DNA from: Lasiosphaeris hirsuta
Lineage: Eukaryota; Ascomycota; Sordariomycetes; Sordariales; Lasiosphaeriaceae
Assembly: GCA_030549175.1 (NCBI GenBank)
Contig: JAUKUA010000006.1
Span: 1,302,001-1,366,000, forward strand
Reading direction: 5' to 3'
Length of the DNA: 64,000 bases
Shown here: positions 44,580 to 58,304 of the stretch, piece after piece
Layout of the letters: the number at the start of each line of letters is the position of its first letter
Numbering within the stretch: the stretch's first letter is position 1
Translations under genes and position numbers: made by a program
Notes under the pieces: generated by a model
What the model was told of the DNA's origin: nothing
What the model saw: only the letters and a program-made list of their open reading frames with translations
Databases searched by the model: none

Positions 44580-47334
44580 CGCGAAAGTGTAAAAGAAGGA
44601 CGGGCAGCGAGCAACCGACTAGGGTGCTGTTGCAACAATGTTGTAAAGAGTGTGAGGGCGATATAAATGCCCGAAAACGAGGTGGAGGTCCACCGTAACG
44701 AACGACAAACAAAAACGATTGTGTGGGCAGAGATGAAGCAAAGACAAAGGCATTCTCAGCCCATCGAAGCCAAGAGGGTAGAGGTAGGTCTTGAGAGACG
44801 AGAACCCCTGTCTGATAGACTCCGGGCCTGCTTCTCTTTCCCTTCCGTACCAGCACCAAGTAGGAATTTCCACTCCTCGCCCCTTGGTGGCGCTCGTGCA
44901 GGTCCTCCTCCTCCCCTTGGCTCTGTGCGGTGCGGCTCAGTCACTGCAGCGGCCACCGTGAGCGCGGGAGACAGCCCTGGCGGTGACCTGCGTGGGAGCG
45001 CGACGGCATGCTAGCGTGGGCAGCTGGCTGGCTGATTTCCAGAAAGGCCTGGGAGGGAGACGAGACTTGAATCTTTGGCAGGGATGGAAGAGGGCGGCGG
45101 ATCATGGCTCATGGGTACGTCGTCTTGGTAGCCAGATGCGAGGGGCGTTTGCCGTGTGTCTCTCCCTGGTTTGCAAGGTGGCTCACAGGGAACAGCACAG
45201 GGAACAGGGTGAGAAACCCTACCTGCCTTAGTGTTGGGCGATAAAAGTGTAGGGTGTGTGTGGGCTGACAGGTCTGCCTCGAGCAAAGCAAAAGTCAATG
45301 CGTTCCCGGAGCCTCAAATCTCCAGCGTCATGGCTGCCCGCGCTGGCTTCTCCGGCCGCCCTTTTCTAGGTGTGGTTTTCTGGCTGCTTTACATGGCTGA
45401 TTTGGCTGCCTTAGTTGTTGCTATGCTGCGATGGCTGCTGCGGGAAACGGTCGGTGGGTTGGGGCAGCGCCGACGGATGGGGCTAAGATGACGCCTTCTG
45501 ATTCAACAACAAGCCAATCGGCCAAGTGAGGCATGGAGACACGTCGACAGGCACCGCACAGGCAGAGGATACCCTGCTGGGTTCCCGTGATGCCATTGTC
45601 AATTTCATCGGTAAGAGGGGGGTAACAATTTTGGATTTACAGAGAGAGGTGTGTTGATAATCCGGGACATCTCAGGGCACACAGCATTTGCGGAATCGGG
45701 TGACAGAGGGAAACCACATCCACAGACCAGGAAAGGAAAAGGGCCGCCTGCTGGCAGTCGCTCGTGGTGGGGGGCACAACAGTTGTTTGCTGGAGCCTCG
45801 CAGCGGGCCTCGCCCGCCCGCTGCCAGACTGCCAAAGCAGTTCGTGCTGGTCGTTGCCTGCGGACCCATGCAAACCCGGTCGCCCAGCGCCCCTACCCCT
45901 GGCTAGTGCAGGTCCCGACGTGAAACGATACCCTAGCTTATCACGGCGGGGCGGCAGGGTAGGGCGGTGCTGATTGGCGGGCTGCACCATCCAGCGCAAA
46001 GAATACCTCAAAAAAGAGAGAGAGCACCTTCAGTTCCTAGCCGAGTCGCAACGGGCTCCACGGCACAAAAACAGAAAACGGCTCCATCCTTAAAAATCAA
46101 TAATGTCCCAGCGCTTCGGGAACGCTGCCCACTTGAGCGCAACTAGATTTTTCTAGCTCTCCACCTCTCCTCTACAGGTGTAACGCTGCCACTGCCTTGC
46201 ACTTTGCGCTGGACTGTTTGTTAGGCAACGGAATCCGGGGCGAGACCAGCCGAGGTTGCTCGGGGCGAGACATGATCGCGCCTTCTAGCGTCTGGACTGG
46301 ACGAACCCCCCGGATGGCGGGCGGCCCAGATTATGTTGTGCAACGCCTCTCGTTATCGCCGCGAAGGATATCAACAGTCGAGATGAGAGCGAGAGATGAA
46401 GGGGAAATAGAAATCCCGGCTTTCGCCAGCAGCTGAGAGGGCGGGGTCCCCACGCCATGCCTAGAAAGGCGGCGCCAAGAAAATATTGGCTGGGTGCTTG
46501 TTTCTTGTTGACCCCCCAGTCTGTCGCCGCATCGAGGGGGACGACACTCGAGAGGAAAGGGAGGACTCACAGACCAGTCATCTGCAATCACACTGTTGAG
46601 TTTGATTGCGGGAGACCGCCGCCTACGAAACCGCCGCAAGCCTGCTTAGGCCTGATATGGCTAGTGTAGAAGCCACGTATGGCCCCCCTGTCCGAGGTAT
46701 TTTAGGTATTCTTGAGATAACCTCCATGAAAAGTTCCGATTGCACAGGTCGCTGACAGTGCGGCTGATGGGGCCACTGGTTTTGGATCTCAGATGCGGTC
46801 TTGCAGGTGGCGTCCCATTTTCTGGCTTATAATCCATATTGTCTATCCCTCGACGGTTCCGACTATCCGAGTCCATCTATTATTTCTTGTATTGTCCTCA
46901 ATCAATGCCCTCGCAAGCGGTGAGAGCTTCAGGTCTGGCCGAGGTGCATGGGCTTCTGTGCTTGTTATCTTAGCGCAATATTCGTAAGGCTCTGTTGATG
47001 GCACGCTCAGGGACCACCCAGGGGCGCGATAGAATTAGCGGGGATGACGACAGTGGAGCGCCTTTTGGGGGCCAATTTTGCCAGTGTGGCAGCCTGCAAT
47101 GGCAGGGTAGCAATTGCAAGCTAGATGATCGTCCGGTCGCAAGCCGAGACATTCTCCCACACTCCCCAACAGCCAAGACCGCACGCAGCCTAGGTCCTAC
47201 GATAACGCACATCGACGTGTACAGGGCGCCCAGTCACGAAAAGTAACTCTTCACCACGACCAACTCGACAGCAAAGAATATTGAGCAGCGGTTTCATAGT
47301 TGTTTTCGTCCCGGAAGCACGGCACCGGCTCAAG
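44580..47334. other. Intergenic region of 2.75 kb
   Basis: It holds the mutanase promoter, with a TATA-like TTTATATCG on the minus strand about 75-85 bases upstream of the ATG. No gene is recognised. Short open frames, including one with a hydrophobic stretch near 45360-45440 (+), lack signatures. Confidence 0.5.
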
Positions 47335-50300
47335 CTACCTATCCAGCGCTTGAGATTGGCACTATTGAACGTCAGCTGGAGCCACCCGATATGCGCGGCT
47401 AAGGTAGGGGCAGGGAAAGAGCGTACCATTTGGTAGTACATGCCTCGCTTCCTCAGGAGCGCGGCGTGGTCCCCCCTTTCCATGACTCGCCCATCGGCCA
47501 GAACAAATATTACATCTGCATTCTGTACGGTCGCCAAGCGGTGGGCTACTACCACCATTGTCCGGTTCTTCTTGTTCCGCTCAAATACGGCCTGCACGGC
47601 CTGCTCTGTCTCGGCGTCTAGGTTCGACGTCGCCTCGTCCAAAAGTAGTAGCCGAGGATCGCGAATCAAGGCTCTGGCAATTGCTAACCGCTGCTTCTGC
47701 CCGCCTGAGAGCATTACGCCTTTGGTTCCCACCTCGGTGTTGTAGCCTTCTGGAAGTGAGATAATGAAGTCGTGAATCTCGGCATCGCGGCAAGCCTGAT
47801 GAAGCTGGTCCTCAGTGACCGTGTCCTCGTCAACTCCGATAAGTATGTTTTCCCTCAGCGTCCCGTCAAAAAGGTTCGGCTCCTGGGCCACGAGGGATAT
47901 CTCCTTGCGATAATGAGTTAGACTGAGGTCGGCAATGTCCAGGCCGTTGTATTGAATCCGGCCGGACTGGGCCGTGTAAAACCTAAAGTTTCATGAGTTC
48001 TCTGTGACCCGCAATTCAGCTACGGTACATACCTTTCAAGCAAGGAGATGACGGTTGTCTTTCCAGATCCTGGTACGTCATTAGCCAAGAGCCTTGCGCG
48101 AAGCATTGTGACCGTCCTTACCTGATGGACCGACGATTGCGGCAAATTGCCCCTTTTCAATCTGTTCGACCACGTGTCAGTAACATTTGATGGAACCCCA
48201 GAAGGACATTTTTTTCGCTCTCACCATTAGGCTCAAGCCGTTCAACACAGGTACGTCCCTAGTTGGGTATCTGAACCAAACATTGCTGAACTGAATTTTG
48301 ACACCCAGGTCGTTATCCCCAAGATTACCGAAGTCGAGGGAAACCAGCTTCCCATCGGGCTGGTCCCGGCCCCTCATATCGATAATACGGCTAGCTGCAA
48401 CGGATGCTTTTGCAATATCTGCATGATTGTTAGTGCCAATGGTGATGGATACGATTCAAGTGACTTACTGGGTCCGTAGCTTAGCCACTGTCCTGCGCCC
48501 AAGCCTCCCTGTGGCGTTGTTAGTAAATCCGGTTACCTCTCGCGCTCGATAGGTACACATACTTGGAGCACAGCTATATAGACAATCATGTACTGAAACG
48601 ACGTGTATTCAAGATTAAGCATAAGAGTGCCGCCATACCTATTACAGAGCGGTCAGCACTTGAGTCGGCAATATCGCGAGTTGCACTCACCAGAGCACAA
48701 AAGCCATGCAAAGTAGCGCAATGCTATCAGCCGTGGCAAAGATTAAGGTTGTCCAACTTGATTTCCAAAAGACGGAGCGTATTTGGTCGTGAAGAAGCGT
48801 CTCGTATCGCTTGATAATAGTGTCCTCAAGTGTCATCGCTGTCACTGTTCTAAAAGCGCCAATTGACTCGGTCGCAAATTTGGCGCTTTCCGCAAATACT
48901 TCGTTGTTCATCTTCTCAAACTGGGTTTCATATCTGATCCTGAAGAAAGCTGCCGCGATGATGAGGGGCATTGAGGAACAGAGCGTCACAACAGTAAGCT
49001 TCCAGCCAAAGTAGAAGGATATCGCCAGGCAGCCAACGACGTTGAGCAGTGAGATAACAACGAATGCCATATTGGTGCCGAGAAGTTCTTGGAGTTGGCT
49101 GGGGTCTGTGGCTAGTCGAGCAGTTAGAGCGCCGACTGAGTGATCATCGGCGTCAAAGAACGACACTGATTTGGCGAGAATGTTGTCAAAGTATTCGCCT
49201 CGATAATAGTGAGTTATGTGCTGGAGGAACAAGTGTAAGCAATGTTTTTCGAACAAAGTGGAATTAGCAAATCGACTTACAAAGGCGATGGTGGATGATG
49301 ACCACCCCAACGCAAAGTATGTCAGCCCGACAAAAATGGCTAGCATCACAAACATCAAGCTCCAGAAGCCCGCCAGGGCCGGGAGCCAAGGACCCCAGAA
49401 CTGAAAGAGGGTCAGTTCTGTGGCAAACAAGTATGCTTGAATCGGCTGGCTGGCTGATTACCCGAGACATTATAATTAGCACATAGAAAAGGATTAACCG
49501 TTCGGGAGAGGAGACATACCACCACCGCAGAATGCGCTCAGAATCAAGACAATGTACCACTTCCAGCGGCTCTTCTGCTCATAGAGCAGCAGCCAGAAGC
49601 TACCCCAAAAGCCCCTCGACTTCTTGTCCTCGCCCTCCTGGGAGGCGGTAGTCGTAGTCTCAATAATAGTGACAGTATCTGTCCCAATAGTCGCCATACT
49701 CTTCTTTTCCACAACCTCGGTGTCAATGGAGAGAGCGGGCTCATCGAGGTTATCATCTGCCGCTGGGGCGAGTTGCTGGGCTGTGGCTAGGGTCCAATAT
49801 GCACCACCTTCTTGAGCCATGAGGTCTTCGTGTGTGCCTTGCTGAACCAACCTGCCTTTCTGAAGCACAATGATGTTGTCGGCCTTCTTGACAGTTGCCA
49901 GACGGTGAGCAATCATCAATGTTGTTCGGTTCTTGGACACCTTCTCGAGCGCGGCTTGGACCACCTGCTCTCCCCGAACGTCAATGCTGCTTGTTGCCTC
50001 ATCGAGAATTAGTATCTTTGGCCTCTTGACAATACTTCTCGCGATAGCAAGCCGCTGCCGCTGACCTCCACTCATTTTGATACCCGATTCGCCGACTATA
50101 GTTGAATACCCCTATTTCGAGTAGTAAGCAGCTGCGTGCACCTTGTGAAAGATTGACCTTGGCTTACCTCGGGCAGGCGGCTGATGAACTCGTCGGCGTA
50201 AGCTTCCTTGCAAGCCTGCTTGACGAGATCTTTCTTAGTTTCCAAGTCAGCATCCTCCCACTCGGTGCCAATGAGACCGAATTCAACGTTCCGATAAATG

Positions 50301-52387
50301 CTGTCGTTGAAGAGGAAGGGTTCCTGTTGCACGAGACCGATCTGCGACCGCCACCACTTGAGGTCAATTTCTCTCAATGGGCGACCGCCAACTGAGATGG
50401 AACCGTTGCGCCACCAAAGACTCTTCAGCGGGTGGTTAGTATAAGCTGTAGCGTAGGAGCTGGAAAGTAAAACATACCATATCGCCACTCTCGAGCGCCT
50501 CGATCTCATACCATCGCTCTAAAAGTCCAACGATGGTGCTCTTGCCCGCACCTGACGGCCCGACGATTGCGGTGACCTTGCCAGCTGGTAAGCGGAGACT
50601 GAGATTGTCAAGAATTTTGAGATCGGGCCTCGTCGAGTACGCAAAGTTGACATACTCGAGGACAATATCCTCAGATGCGGAGGCCTCGGGAGCTTTGACG
50701 CCGCTCTTGTCTTTTCTTGGGGCGTCAATGATGCTGTAGAAAATAGTGGCAGCGCCTGCCGCCCGAGCTGCTGCCGACAATGGCCCAGTGATGCCACCGA
50801 TGGAGGTTGTCATGAGCATAACCGACATGAGGACGCTTTTGGCCGAGTCAGTGATGCTATTGGTTCTAGAGCAGAATGCACAGAAGACTTACACAATCAG
50901 CACCTCGGAGCTGTTGAACCGCAGTTCCATGTACATCTTGAAGGAATACCAGAAGGAAAGAGCGAATGTGCTGCTCCTGTTAGCGCGCTTCGTCACAACA
51001 GAGGGCTACGGGGCAACGTGACTCACGCATATACCGCAAATTGCACTGCGATCGATCAGCATATTGTATTTTTTTTTTTTTTTTTGCCGGCTTGCGCAGA
51101 AGTCGACTTACCGGGTGCCTGCTGTAATGCAACCAGAGGCGACATCTTCAGCCCCCTGCGGCGAGACTCATCGACCCACTTGCGATATCTGTTGGCCATC
51201 TTTTCCTCAGCGCCACAGGCCGAAATCATCCTGATGGAACTGAAAATCTCATTCGCTGCCGTCGAAGCTTGTATGTCAGCATGCTGCACCTCGTTCAAGA
51301 GCTTGACGATGAACGGCGTGGTGGCGCCATAGACAATGGTGATGAGCACCAGTCCACTTGCGGTAACCAATGTTAGGCTCCAGCTGTAGCACATAGCGAT
51401 GATGAGCGCCGATATGACGGTTGACAAGGACTGAAATAGTGCTGAGAGCTTCTCCGATATGCCCATCTGCAGGACGCTAGCCGTGATGGTGATGATGGCG
51501 GCCGTCTGCCCAGGAGGGAGTACATCCAGCGTCGATACAGGCTGGCCAAAGAGACACTTCATATACTCAAGCCTGATGGCAGCCGAGATACGGAGGCTGC
51601 ACATGCGGAAGCCCATCTAGAGGTTTGCTTGTGAGATCTCCATTCAAGCGTTGCATTCAGGGGTTACTCACATATGCGACGTAGTCGAGCACAAGTCTGA
51701 TGAAGAACAAGCCGACAAGATACAATCTGGAAAGTTGTCAGCAAATGAAGTCAAACGTATCCGCTATTCAGTACAGAAAAGACTTACGCGCATGTGCTGA
51801 TGGCGTTTTTGAAGAGTTCATATGTGGTAGCTGCATCCTCACTGAAGTACCCAGTGAACGAACCCACCATTCGGCCTGCAACGCTTGTTAGCCGAGGCAC
51901 GTTTACTGCTGAGAGCGCGTCGCTTTACCAAAGATGATGTTCATAACAGGCATGGTCACGCCGGCCCCTATTGAGGTCAACACCGCCGCGGTGAGGAACA
52001 CTCTGTCCAGCCATGTTGAGTACGAGAAGATACGCTGCCGCCGTGTAAGCTTTGATCTGCATGCACCCGACGAAACCAACTTACGGTGAAGTCTTTCAAG
52101 GCCGTCTTGGTCTCAGGCTTGAGTAATTTTATGGGAAGTTTTTTCTTCTTTTCGACGGGCGGTTGAGGAGACGCACTGGGGACAGCGGCAGTTTCGGTCA
52201 CGATTACCCCAGGGGCCGACTCGATCATCTCTTCCTCTGCCTTCTCCGGGAGTGAGGGTGAAGCACGAGAGGAGTCAACATGATCAGCTGCCTTGGCATC
52301 TGTAAGTGCCGGAGAGGTCATGGCGACCGACTCGTCCTTTTCCATGATTTCCGGTGTGGCGGCCGTGGCAGGCTGATCCGTGGTCAT
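47335..52387 (-). CDS. MDR/P-glycoprotein-type (ABC-B) full transporter, 19 exons
   Basis: Hand-spliced exons: 52387-52085, 52034-51929, 51875-51788, 51726-51672, 51616-51112, 51045-51027, 50976-50893, 50835-50478, 50422-50168, 50111-49520, 49453-49281, 49220-48691, 48638-48563, 48508-48469, 48418-48225, 48161-48122, 48069-48033, 47982-47427 and 47361-47335. They stay in frame for 1,345 aa. Order is TMD1-NBD1-TMD2-NBD2. NBD1: Walker [10 protein letters not shown], signature MSGGQRQRL, Walker [16 protein letters not shown]2: Walker A GPSGSGKTT (split by an intron after GPS), signature LSGGQKQRL, Walker [13 protein letters not shown]. The start ATG at 52387 was preferred because the longer upstream frame begins with GTG. 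The last exon encodes only CQSQALDR. It should export hydrophobic compounds; nearness to a PKS and hydrolase suggests cluster self-protection or product export, which is inference. Confidence 0.92.
51069..51085 (+). repeat. Poly(T) tract inside an intron of the ABC-B gene
   Basis: Seventeen T residues, read as A in the gene's sense strand, within the 66-nt intron 51111-51046. The tract lies between the donor and the 19-nt exon that follows. Confidence 0.85.
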
Positions 52388-55102
52388 CGGAACCGTGCAG
52401 GCGGGAGTCAACAAGTTAGGGGGCACGAGAGCGGGCACAGGCGCAGCCGGTTGAGGCTCAAGGCCAGTTCGCTCTACCTTTGTGTGTGTGTGTGCGCAGC
52501 CGATGTTACGACAGAGACAAGCCTAGCACTCGCATGGCTGTGTCGGGAAGCGAGACGTAACGAACGTGGTGGCCAAGCGGGCAGTCGGTCTCTCTGCGAA
52601 GGCGAGATCGGTTGGATCTGGGAACGGGGGAGCCGCACGAACAGAGTGCCCTGCAGCAGACCTAGTAGTGCCGGAGATGGGAACCGGACAAGGTGGAGGC
52701 CAACTAGGAGCCCCAGAGGCGGCAGGTCGGGTTCTAGAACACTGGCTGGATGCCCAGCGAGAGTGCACGAGAGTGTTTGTCGGGAACAGCCGACGCGACT
52801 TGGGCCTGTAGAACTGCGGGCTACGGACTGCAAGATTCTGGGTTTGGCCTCCATTGTCCAAGACGGGCCCCTAAACGCGACATGTCGGCTGGGGGGAAAG
52901 GTGAAGGCGACCCGGAGTATGCCCCCCGCTCCAATTCATTGACAGGGACAATATGGCGGCAATCTATATTCAATCTGGCCCACGGTGTACGAGGGGTGGC
53001 GCCATGATTGTGATATCTTATCTCTGATATGACTGCCATATAGCACTTCGCCCCGAGATGCAGATAACTGGTTCGGAGGCATTGAGAGGCACTACAGCGT
53101 CACGGCGCTCTCGAGCACATCACCGAGCGGGCATTGCGCTGGTTATTTCGCCTATTCCTTCTCTAGCCGCACCGCCCTGATGCCATCTCTCCCGGCTGAC
53201 ATGTGAAGAGGATTTGGACCAAAGCTCAGGGGTGTCCCTGTCGATGGTGTCCGAGGTGCAGGAGACGGGGGCCATGGCTCGCGTGGCCGCGTAGGTACGA
53301 GTGGAACACGATGCAACCTCCAGCGCATCCCAGCAGACACGAAGAGCTCCTGGGCAGGCACTGCACCGAAAGAGAAATCGAAACACCAGCGTTTCTCTCC
53401 AATGCGGAATGTGGGCATGTGGGGCGCACAAGACATCGATTCTAGGCTGAATGGGAGTCGAGGGCTTTCCCACTTATACGCAGCCGAATACCCTGCCGAT
53501 GTCCTTCCCAATCGCTCCCGCCCTTAGCCTACGGCTTTGCATTTCGGGTAATGAACCGACGATGTCACGGTCCACTTGGAAGACGCCGCGACGTTCTAAC
53601 CCCGGCTAGGGCCCCGTGGGGTACTGAGCTATGGAGGCAAGCAGGGAGGTAGTTTAGCCAGAAGCTTACCACTTGGGACAACACTTATATCACGGTTCAC
53701 TATAAGCCCACGGCTAACATCGCAGCACCAAGTTCTGGCCGTTTGGGCAGGCTGGGGGGAAAAGGCTTGCGAGCTCAATTTCAGGCGCAGGAACGTTACT
53801 TATCTTTTCCCTATCTACATGTCGGGGCATCGTAAAGTTTCTTGCAGATTTTGACATGCGTTAGTCAAGGTAGGTCGCGGCCGCGTGGCAAATTATGATA
53901 CCTATCTGATGGCAGATAGGCAATGGGATCCCTAGGCAATGTTCCTAGCACACAGCGGCACTAACACACTTCGCAGACACTACCAACCAACTGGACAGTT
54001 GCACGCCAACCGCACCTACCTAGATGTTGTCGCTCTCCCGTCTCTGGCCCCCCACCCTACCTTGTCAACCGCCCGCCGAGGCCGCAACCCGCCAACCCAA
54101 GCTTATCCGGACCCTGAGCATCGTCGTCGCCCCGTCCGCGCGGTCTGTACCTTGGGCAGCCGCTGCAGTGGTCCTGGGCAAGCAGCCTTATCGCGCGACG
54201 ATCTCTCATTTTCCAGTCTCCCATCGTGCCAGTAGCCCGGAATCGGTCGCCGACACACTCACGCTAGAGTGGGTGTCCCGTTCACCTAGACCAGGACAGG
54301 CCCTCAGCATCGGGCTGGCAACCAAAATAGCCCCGTCCGAGCGGACGAAGCTTCTTTTTTTTTTTGCCTCGGGCCCATCACCACTGACCAAGGCCACTTG
54401 CTGTCCAGGCCCCCGATTATCTTCCCGCCCGGGCCAATGTCGGGTACAGGTAACGTTCCAGACTCCTCTCATTCCAGGTCGGCGGGAGAAGAGCTTCCAG
54501 GCCTGAATTCCCTCTCTTTCAATCTTCCCCACCCCCCCCCCCCCTGCTGTTACTGCAGAAGACGAGTTGTGGTGCTCGATTGCCCAGTACCGGCTGCAAG
54601 CTATGCGCCCTTCGCCCGGTTTCCAGATTTACCATGTCCGGGCAACTGAGAGTCACGTACATGCTTGAGTTTACGGCCCTTGACGAGATGTCGTTGGCTC
54701 TGGAGCGGGGGGGTGGGGCGGGGGGGAGGTCGCAGGTCATATCGCGCAGGCCATACCGCGCAATATATACGTATTCCATGCTTCTATTCTAGAAGTTCGC
54801 CAATTGCCATGTGAAACGTGCGCTGCGTGTCGGTAGTCGGTACTCTACAAGTCCCGTGTGCCACGGTTCCACGCGTCCGTCTCGAATGTCGACATACTGG
54901 AGGAGTGGGTAGGATGTAGCAGGGAGCATAGCAGGAACATCGCAGTACCTAGTCTTAGTAATTTAGGGATTATGACGGGCCAAACTTATGGGTTTGTATT
55001 GCTTAGAAAGTCTATATACATAAATTGAAACATGTGATGCAATGGGGATAGCGACAGTCCAACGGCCAGAGTACAATGTCAGAACGAGAATAATCAATGC
55101 GT
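52388..55102. other. Intergenic region of 2.7 kb
   Basis: It contains the ABC-B promoter region, a (TG)7 microsatellite at 52481-52494, an 11-base T run at 54355-54365 and a 13-base C run near 54532-54544. No gene recognised; open frames are short and mutually overlapping. Confidence 0.5.
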
Positions 55103-56081
55103 CTAGATGCGGATATCATACGTGCTGATGGCCTCCCGCACCACATCACCAAGCTCCTTGACCGTATCCTTGTCGCGTGGCAAGGTGTGCCCCTTTGCAT
55201 GGTCAAAGAGATATGCCGTGTCAGGGTCACAGACATTGTAGAGCGCCAAAGACCCGTGCACATAGGGATCCAGCGAGCCAACTATGAGGTGGTTAATAGG
55301 CCACAACATTTGCATACAATCGAATCCTTTTAGGGGGTACTTACTGATGTGGCACGTGGGGATTTCGATCATGATCTCGGTCTCGTCGCTGAGGATCATG
55401 GCATGCGTGTCCGGATCCACGGGCGGCCAGCCAGCAAAAAAGATGGCGTACTTGAACATAGGCTTGATGCCCTTCTTCTTCAGTCGCCTTTGCTCATGGA
55501 GCAGGAGGGTCGCGGCCACTGTGGCACCCTCAGAGTACCCAATGATACCCTCAAATGGACCCCGCTCCTCCATGATCTTGACGAGATACTTGAGCGCATT
55601 GTCAGTGCTGCGATGCGAACTTGCGATACCCTCACGCATCAGCTCTCGCATCGTGTCCTCTGGCGTTTCGCAGTCAGGAAAATCTCTGATTCTTGCCAGC
55701 ACGTCGTCGTCCTCGGTCTTCTCCACATCTTGATCCGGCTCGATGAAGCGGAAGTAAGGCGGCTTGCCAAAGTACTCCTCAAAGCCCTCAGGGGGTACTG
55801 CCTTGCAGGGGCCGTTGATGAAATGGAAGGTTGCCGTGGAGTCTTCTGTTAGCTCCTTGATAATTGGGGCTAGGTGTCGCCGCTTTAGTATCTGAGCAAC
55901 TCAAGTAAACCAGTGAAAACGGGGCATTGTTGTCGCTCCGAGATGTTCTTACCTAACTGTACTTGGAATTTCTAGCATAAGGTCAGCCAGTGTAAGGAGG
56001 CATGAGCCTATTGCGGTGTGTGCACGAGGTGATACTTACGTCTGAACTGCCGTAGGCACCGGGAAGGCAGAGGAACCTCAT
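55103..56081 (-). CDS. FSH-family serine hydrolase (alpha/beta hydrolase), probable polyketide-cluster member
   Basis: Exons 56081-56040, 55971-55953, 55869-55345 and 55281-55103 give 254 aa. The start MRFLCLPGAYGSSD is the typical FSH N-terminus. The nucleophile is Ser133 in GYSEGA. The acid is probably in IGSLDPYV and the histidine in KGHTLPRD, completing the triad. The second exon is only 19 nt (encoding KFQVQL plus one base). The third acceptor (ACACCTAG) was chosen because it alone restores APIIKEL in frame, with a CTAAAG branch site upstream. The FSH1 family includes LovG, which releases the polyketide from the HR-PKS LovB. This gene stands next to, and diverges from, an HR-PKS, so product release in trans is the leading hypothesis. 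Cytosolic. Confidence 0.92.
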
Positions 56082-58304
56082 GATGAGTTTTAGGTAGGCA
56101 AGATGGAATATAGTTGATCGGGAGGTAGGAGAGCGAAGCGAAGGCAGAGAGGGCACAGTGTATGCGAGTTCCTGGGTCCGGTATTTGGACGAGACGTCAA
56201 GCTTCAAGACCAATGCTACGGAGGGAGCTGGGGCGCATGATCTGATCCGATGCGAAGCTTCACTGGGTTGCCATTTGGCAGTTGGACTCGGCAGTTGCAG
56301 CAATATACTACCCGTTGGCCCCTATCCCCGTTCGGAAGATGGTTTCTATGCAACCTTGAAGAGGGGAGTTTGGCTCGGATGACACATGAAAATAGTAGCA
56401 GAGCTAGGGGTTAGGTCGATCGATCTTCGCGTCTGATCGAGAAGAAAAGGCATAGGCGAGCAGGCCTAAATGTTGAACGCGTTGCACCAGATTTAAGCGA
56501 ATCTTGTGACGGGCCTGGCACATATTGAGCAGACCGGGTTCAGGCGAGTGCCAACAATAAATGGCTCGGCGTGTCTCCGACGACCCGTCCCAGCTCTGCG
56601 GGGGGACGGGGGACGGGGCGTGCATGGTGGCAGCTACGACTTGTGGCCTCATTATGCCCTGTATCCAGTTGCGACGCAGCATATATGGGCTGGGTTATAG
56701 GCTCAGGCATAGGCTAGGGCATACGTGACATCGGAAGCGTGCAACCTGGCTGCTAGTGTCGTGTCTGGGATGAGCCTCTGAGAAAGGGAGTCTCGGGATA
56801 CACAGGCATGAGCTGTGGAGGCAATTCTTTTTTGGGGGACGGCGAGGAAAACGTGGAAAAAAGAAGATGTTCTCGAAGCCGGATGGTGGTGTGTCCCGTT
56901 TGGGATAGATGATAAAGCAGCAGCTCGTCGCTTCGACAGCAGCCGCAGGGATGGCGCGGGCAGCGGATAGTGACTGCAAGGGGGGCAACAGAGACCGGAT
57001 GTCCATGTCCATCGTGGGGTTTGGAGAGAGAGCAGAGGTCATCTCGAATGAACCAAACAACCAAACAGCCATGCCGTTCGGCCGGGCAAACAGCCGTGGC
57101 GGGCCGGCGACGCTATCAGCATTGCAGCAGAGGGCAACGTGGCCAGGTGCGGCCAGATGCAGCCAGATGCCGCAGGGGAGCAGGGGGCAGACAGTGCAGG
57201 AGCGCAGGCGGAAGCTGCTGCTGCGTCCAGTTTGCCATCACTGATCAATCACCTCCACAGTCTGCCTCGCGAGTTGCGCGCCGAGCCAGCATCGGACAAT
57301 TCGAGGGCGATTGGAGGGGCAAAGGATATTCCATTCCCCAAAAGGTGGCAGCCAAGGAGGCCGTCATCTGGCTTCCCAGGAAGACCACTGGTGAAAAGCT
57401 TAATTTGATAGTGATCGCCTTCTTTTGCGGCCCCGATTTGACTCACTTACAGCACTTGCAGCGCTCGCAACGGCCTTGGGAACGGCCTTGGCCTACTTGG
57501 CCTATACATCGGAGGCTCCAGATTGCTAATGCTGAGTTTTGAGCGCGGTGGCCAGTGTGGATTGGGGAAATGGGATATGGGAATATCTGGGATAGATTAA
57601 AGCCAACTTTTACCGTCCAAGCAGTTCTTGGTGCTGTCGTAATCGTCCTGTGCGTCCCATGTATCGCTTGTATCGCACGGTAGCGGCCGATAAGGGGGTG
57701 CATCCCGTTCCAAGTACCGATAAGCTCTGGCGTGCAGTTGTGCGTGCTGAACCCCCTGATATGCTCTGATGCGCAGCCATCTTTAGCCGCTATCGATAAG
57801 AGCTTCCGCATCCCTCAGTGGCTCGACGTGCTCGACAGTGGGCCCCCCGAGCGGCTCGTTCCTGCTATCGGTACTCGCGGCATCACTCCTTCCCAGCACG
57901 CGGCAATCGATCGATACCTCCAGGGCTGTCGATTTCACCGCTCCTCGCATCTTGCACCATTTTCCCCTGGCGTCCCTGGCGGCCCCTGGCTGCATCTCAC
58001 GTTCCTGCACACCCATTCCACCCCCATTCGCCCCCCTTGGTGCTCTTCACCCAGAGAAGGCCACTATCGACGACATTAGCCGCCGTCGATCCGACCCCAG
58101 TCGAAGACCCACTTCGACTCACGTCAAGTCGTCAAGTCGCCAAGTCGCGTGTCAAGTCCCCATCTCGACTCAGTCCCTCAGCGGAGCTCTCCCGGAGCCT
58201 TGTCCGTCCCAGCCCTGCACGCCATTGATCTCCAGCGGCTCACCTCTAGATCACTGCAACAGCGGCCCCATTCTCCGTACCATAACCCTTACGTACCTCC
58301 CTGT

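Noticed and set aside
47362..47426. Alternative longer C-terminus of the ABC-B transporter by reading through the last intron
   Set aside because: Read-through gives an unrelated basic tail. Splicing out 47426-47362 gives CQSQALDR and a stop, matching the usual end of this family.
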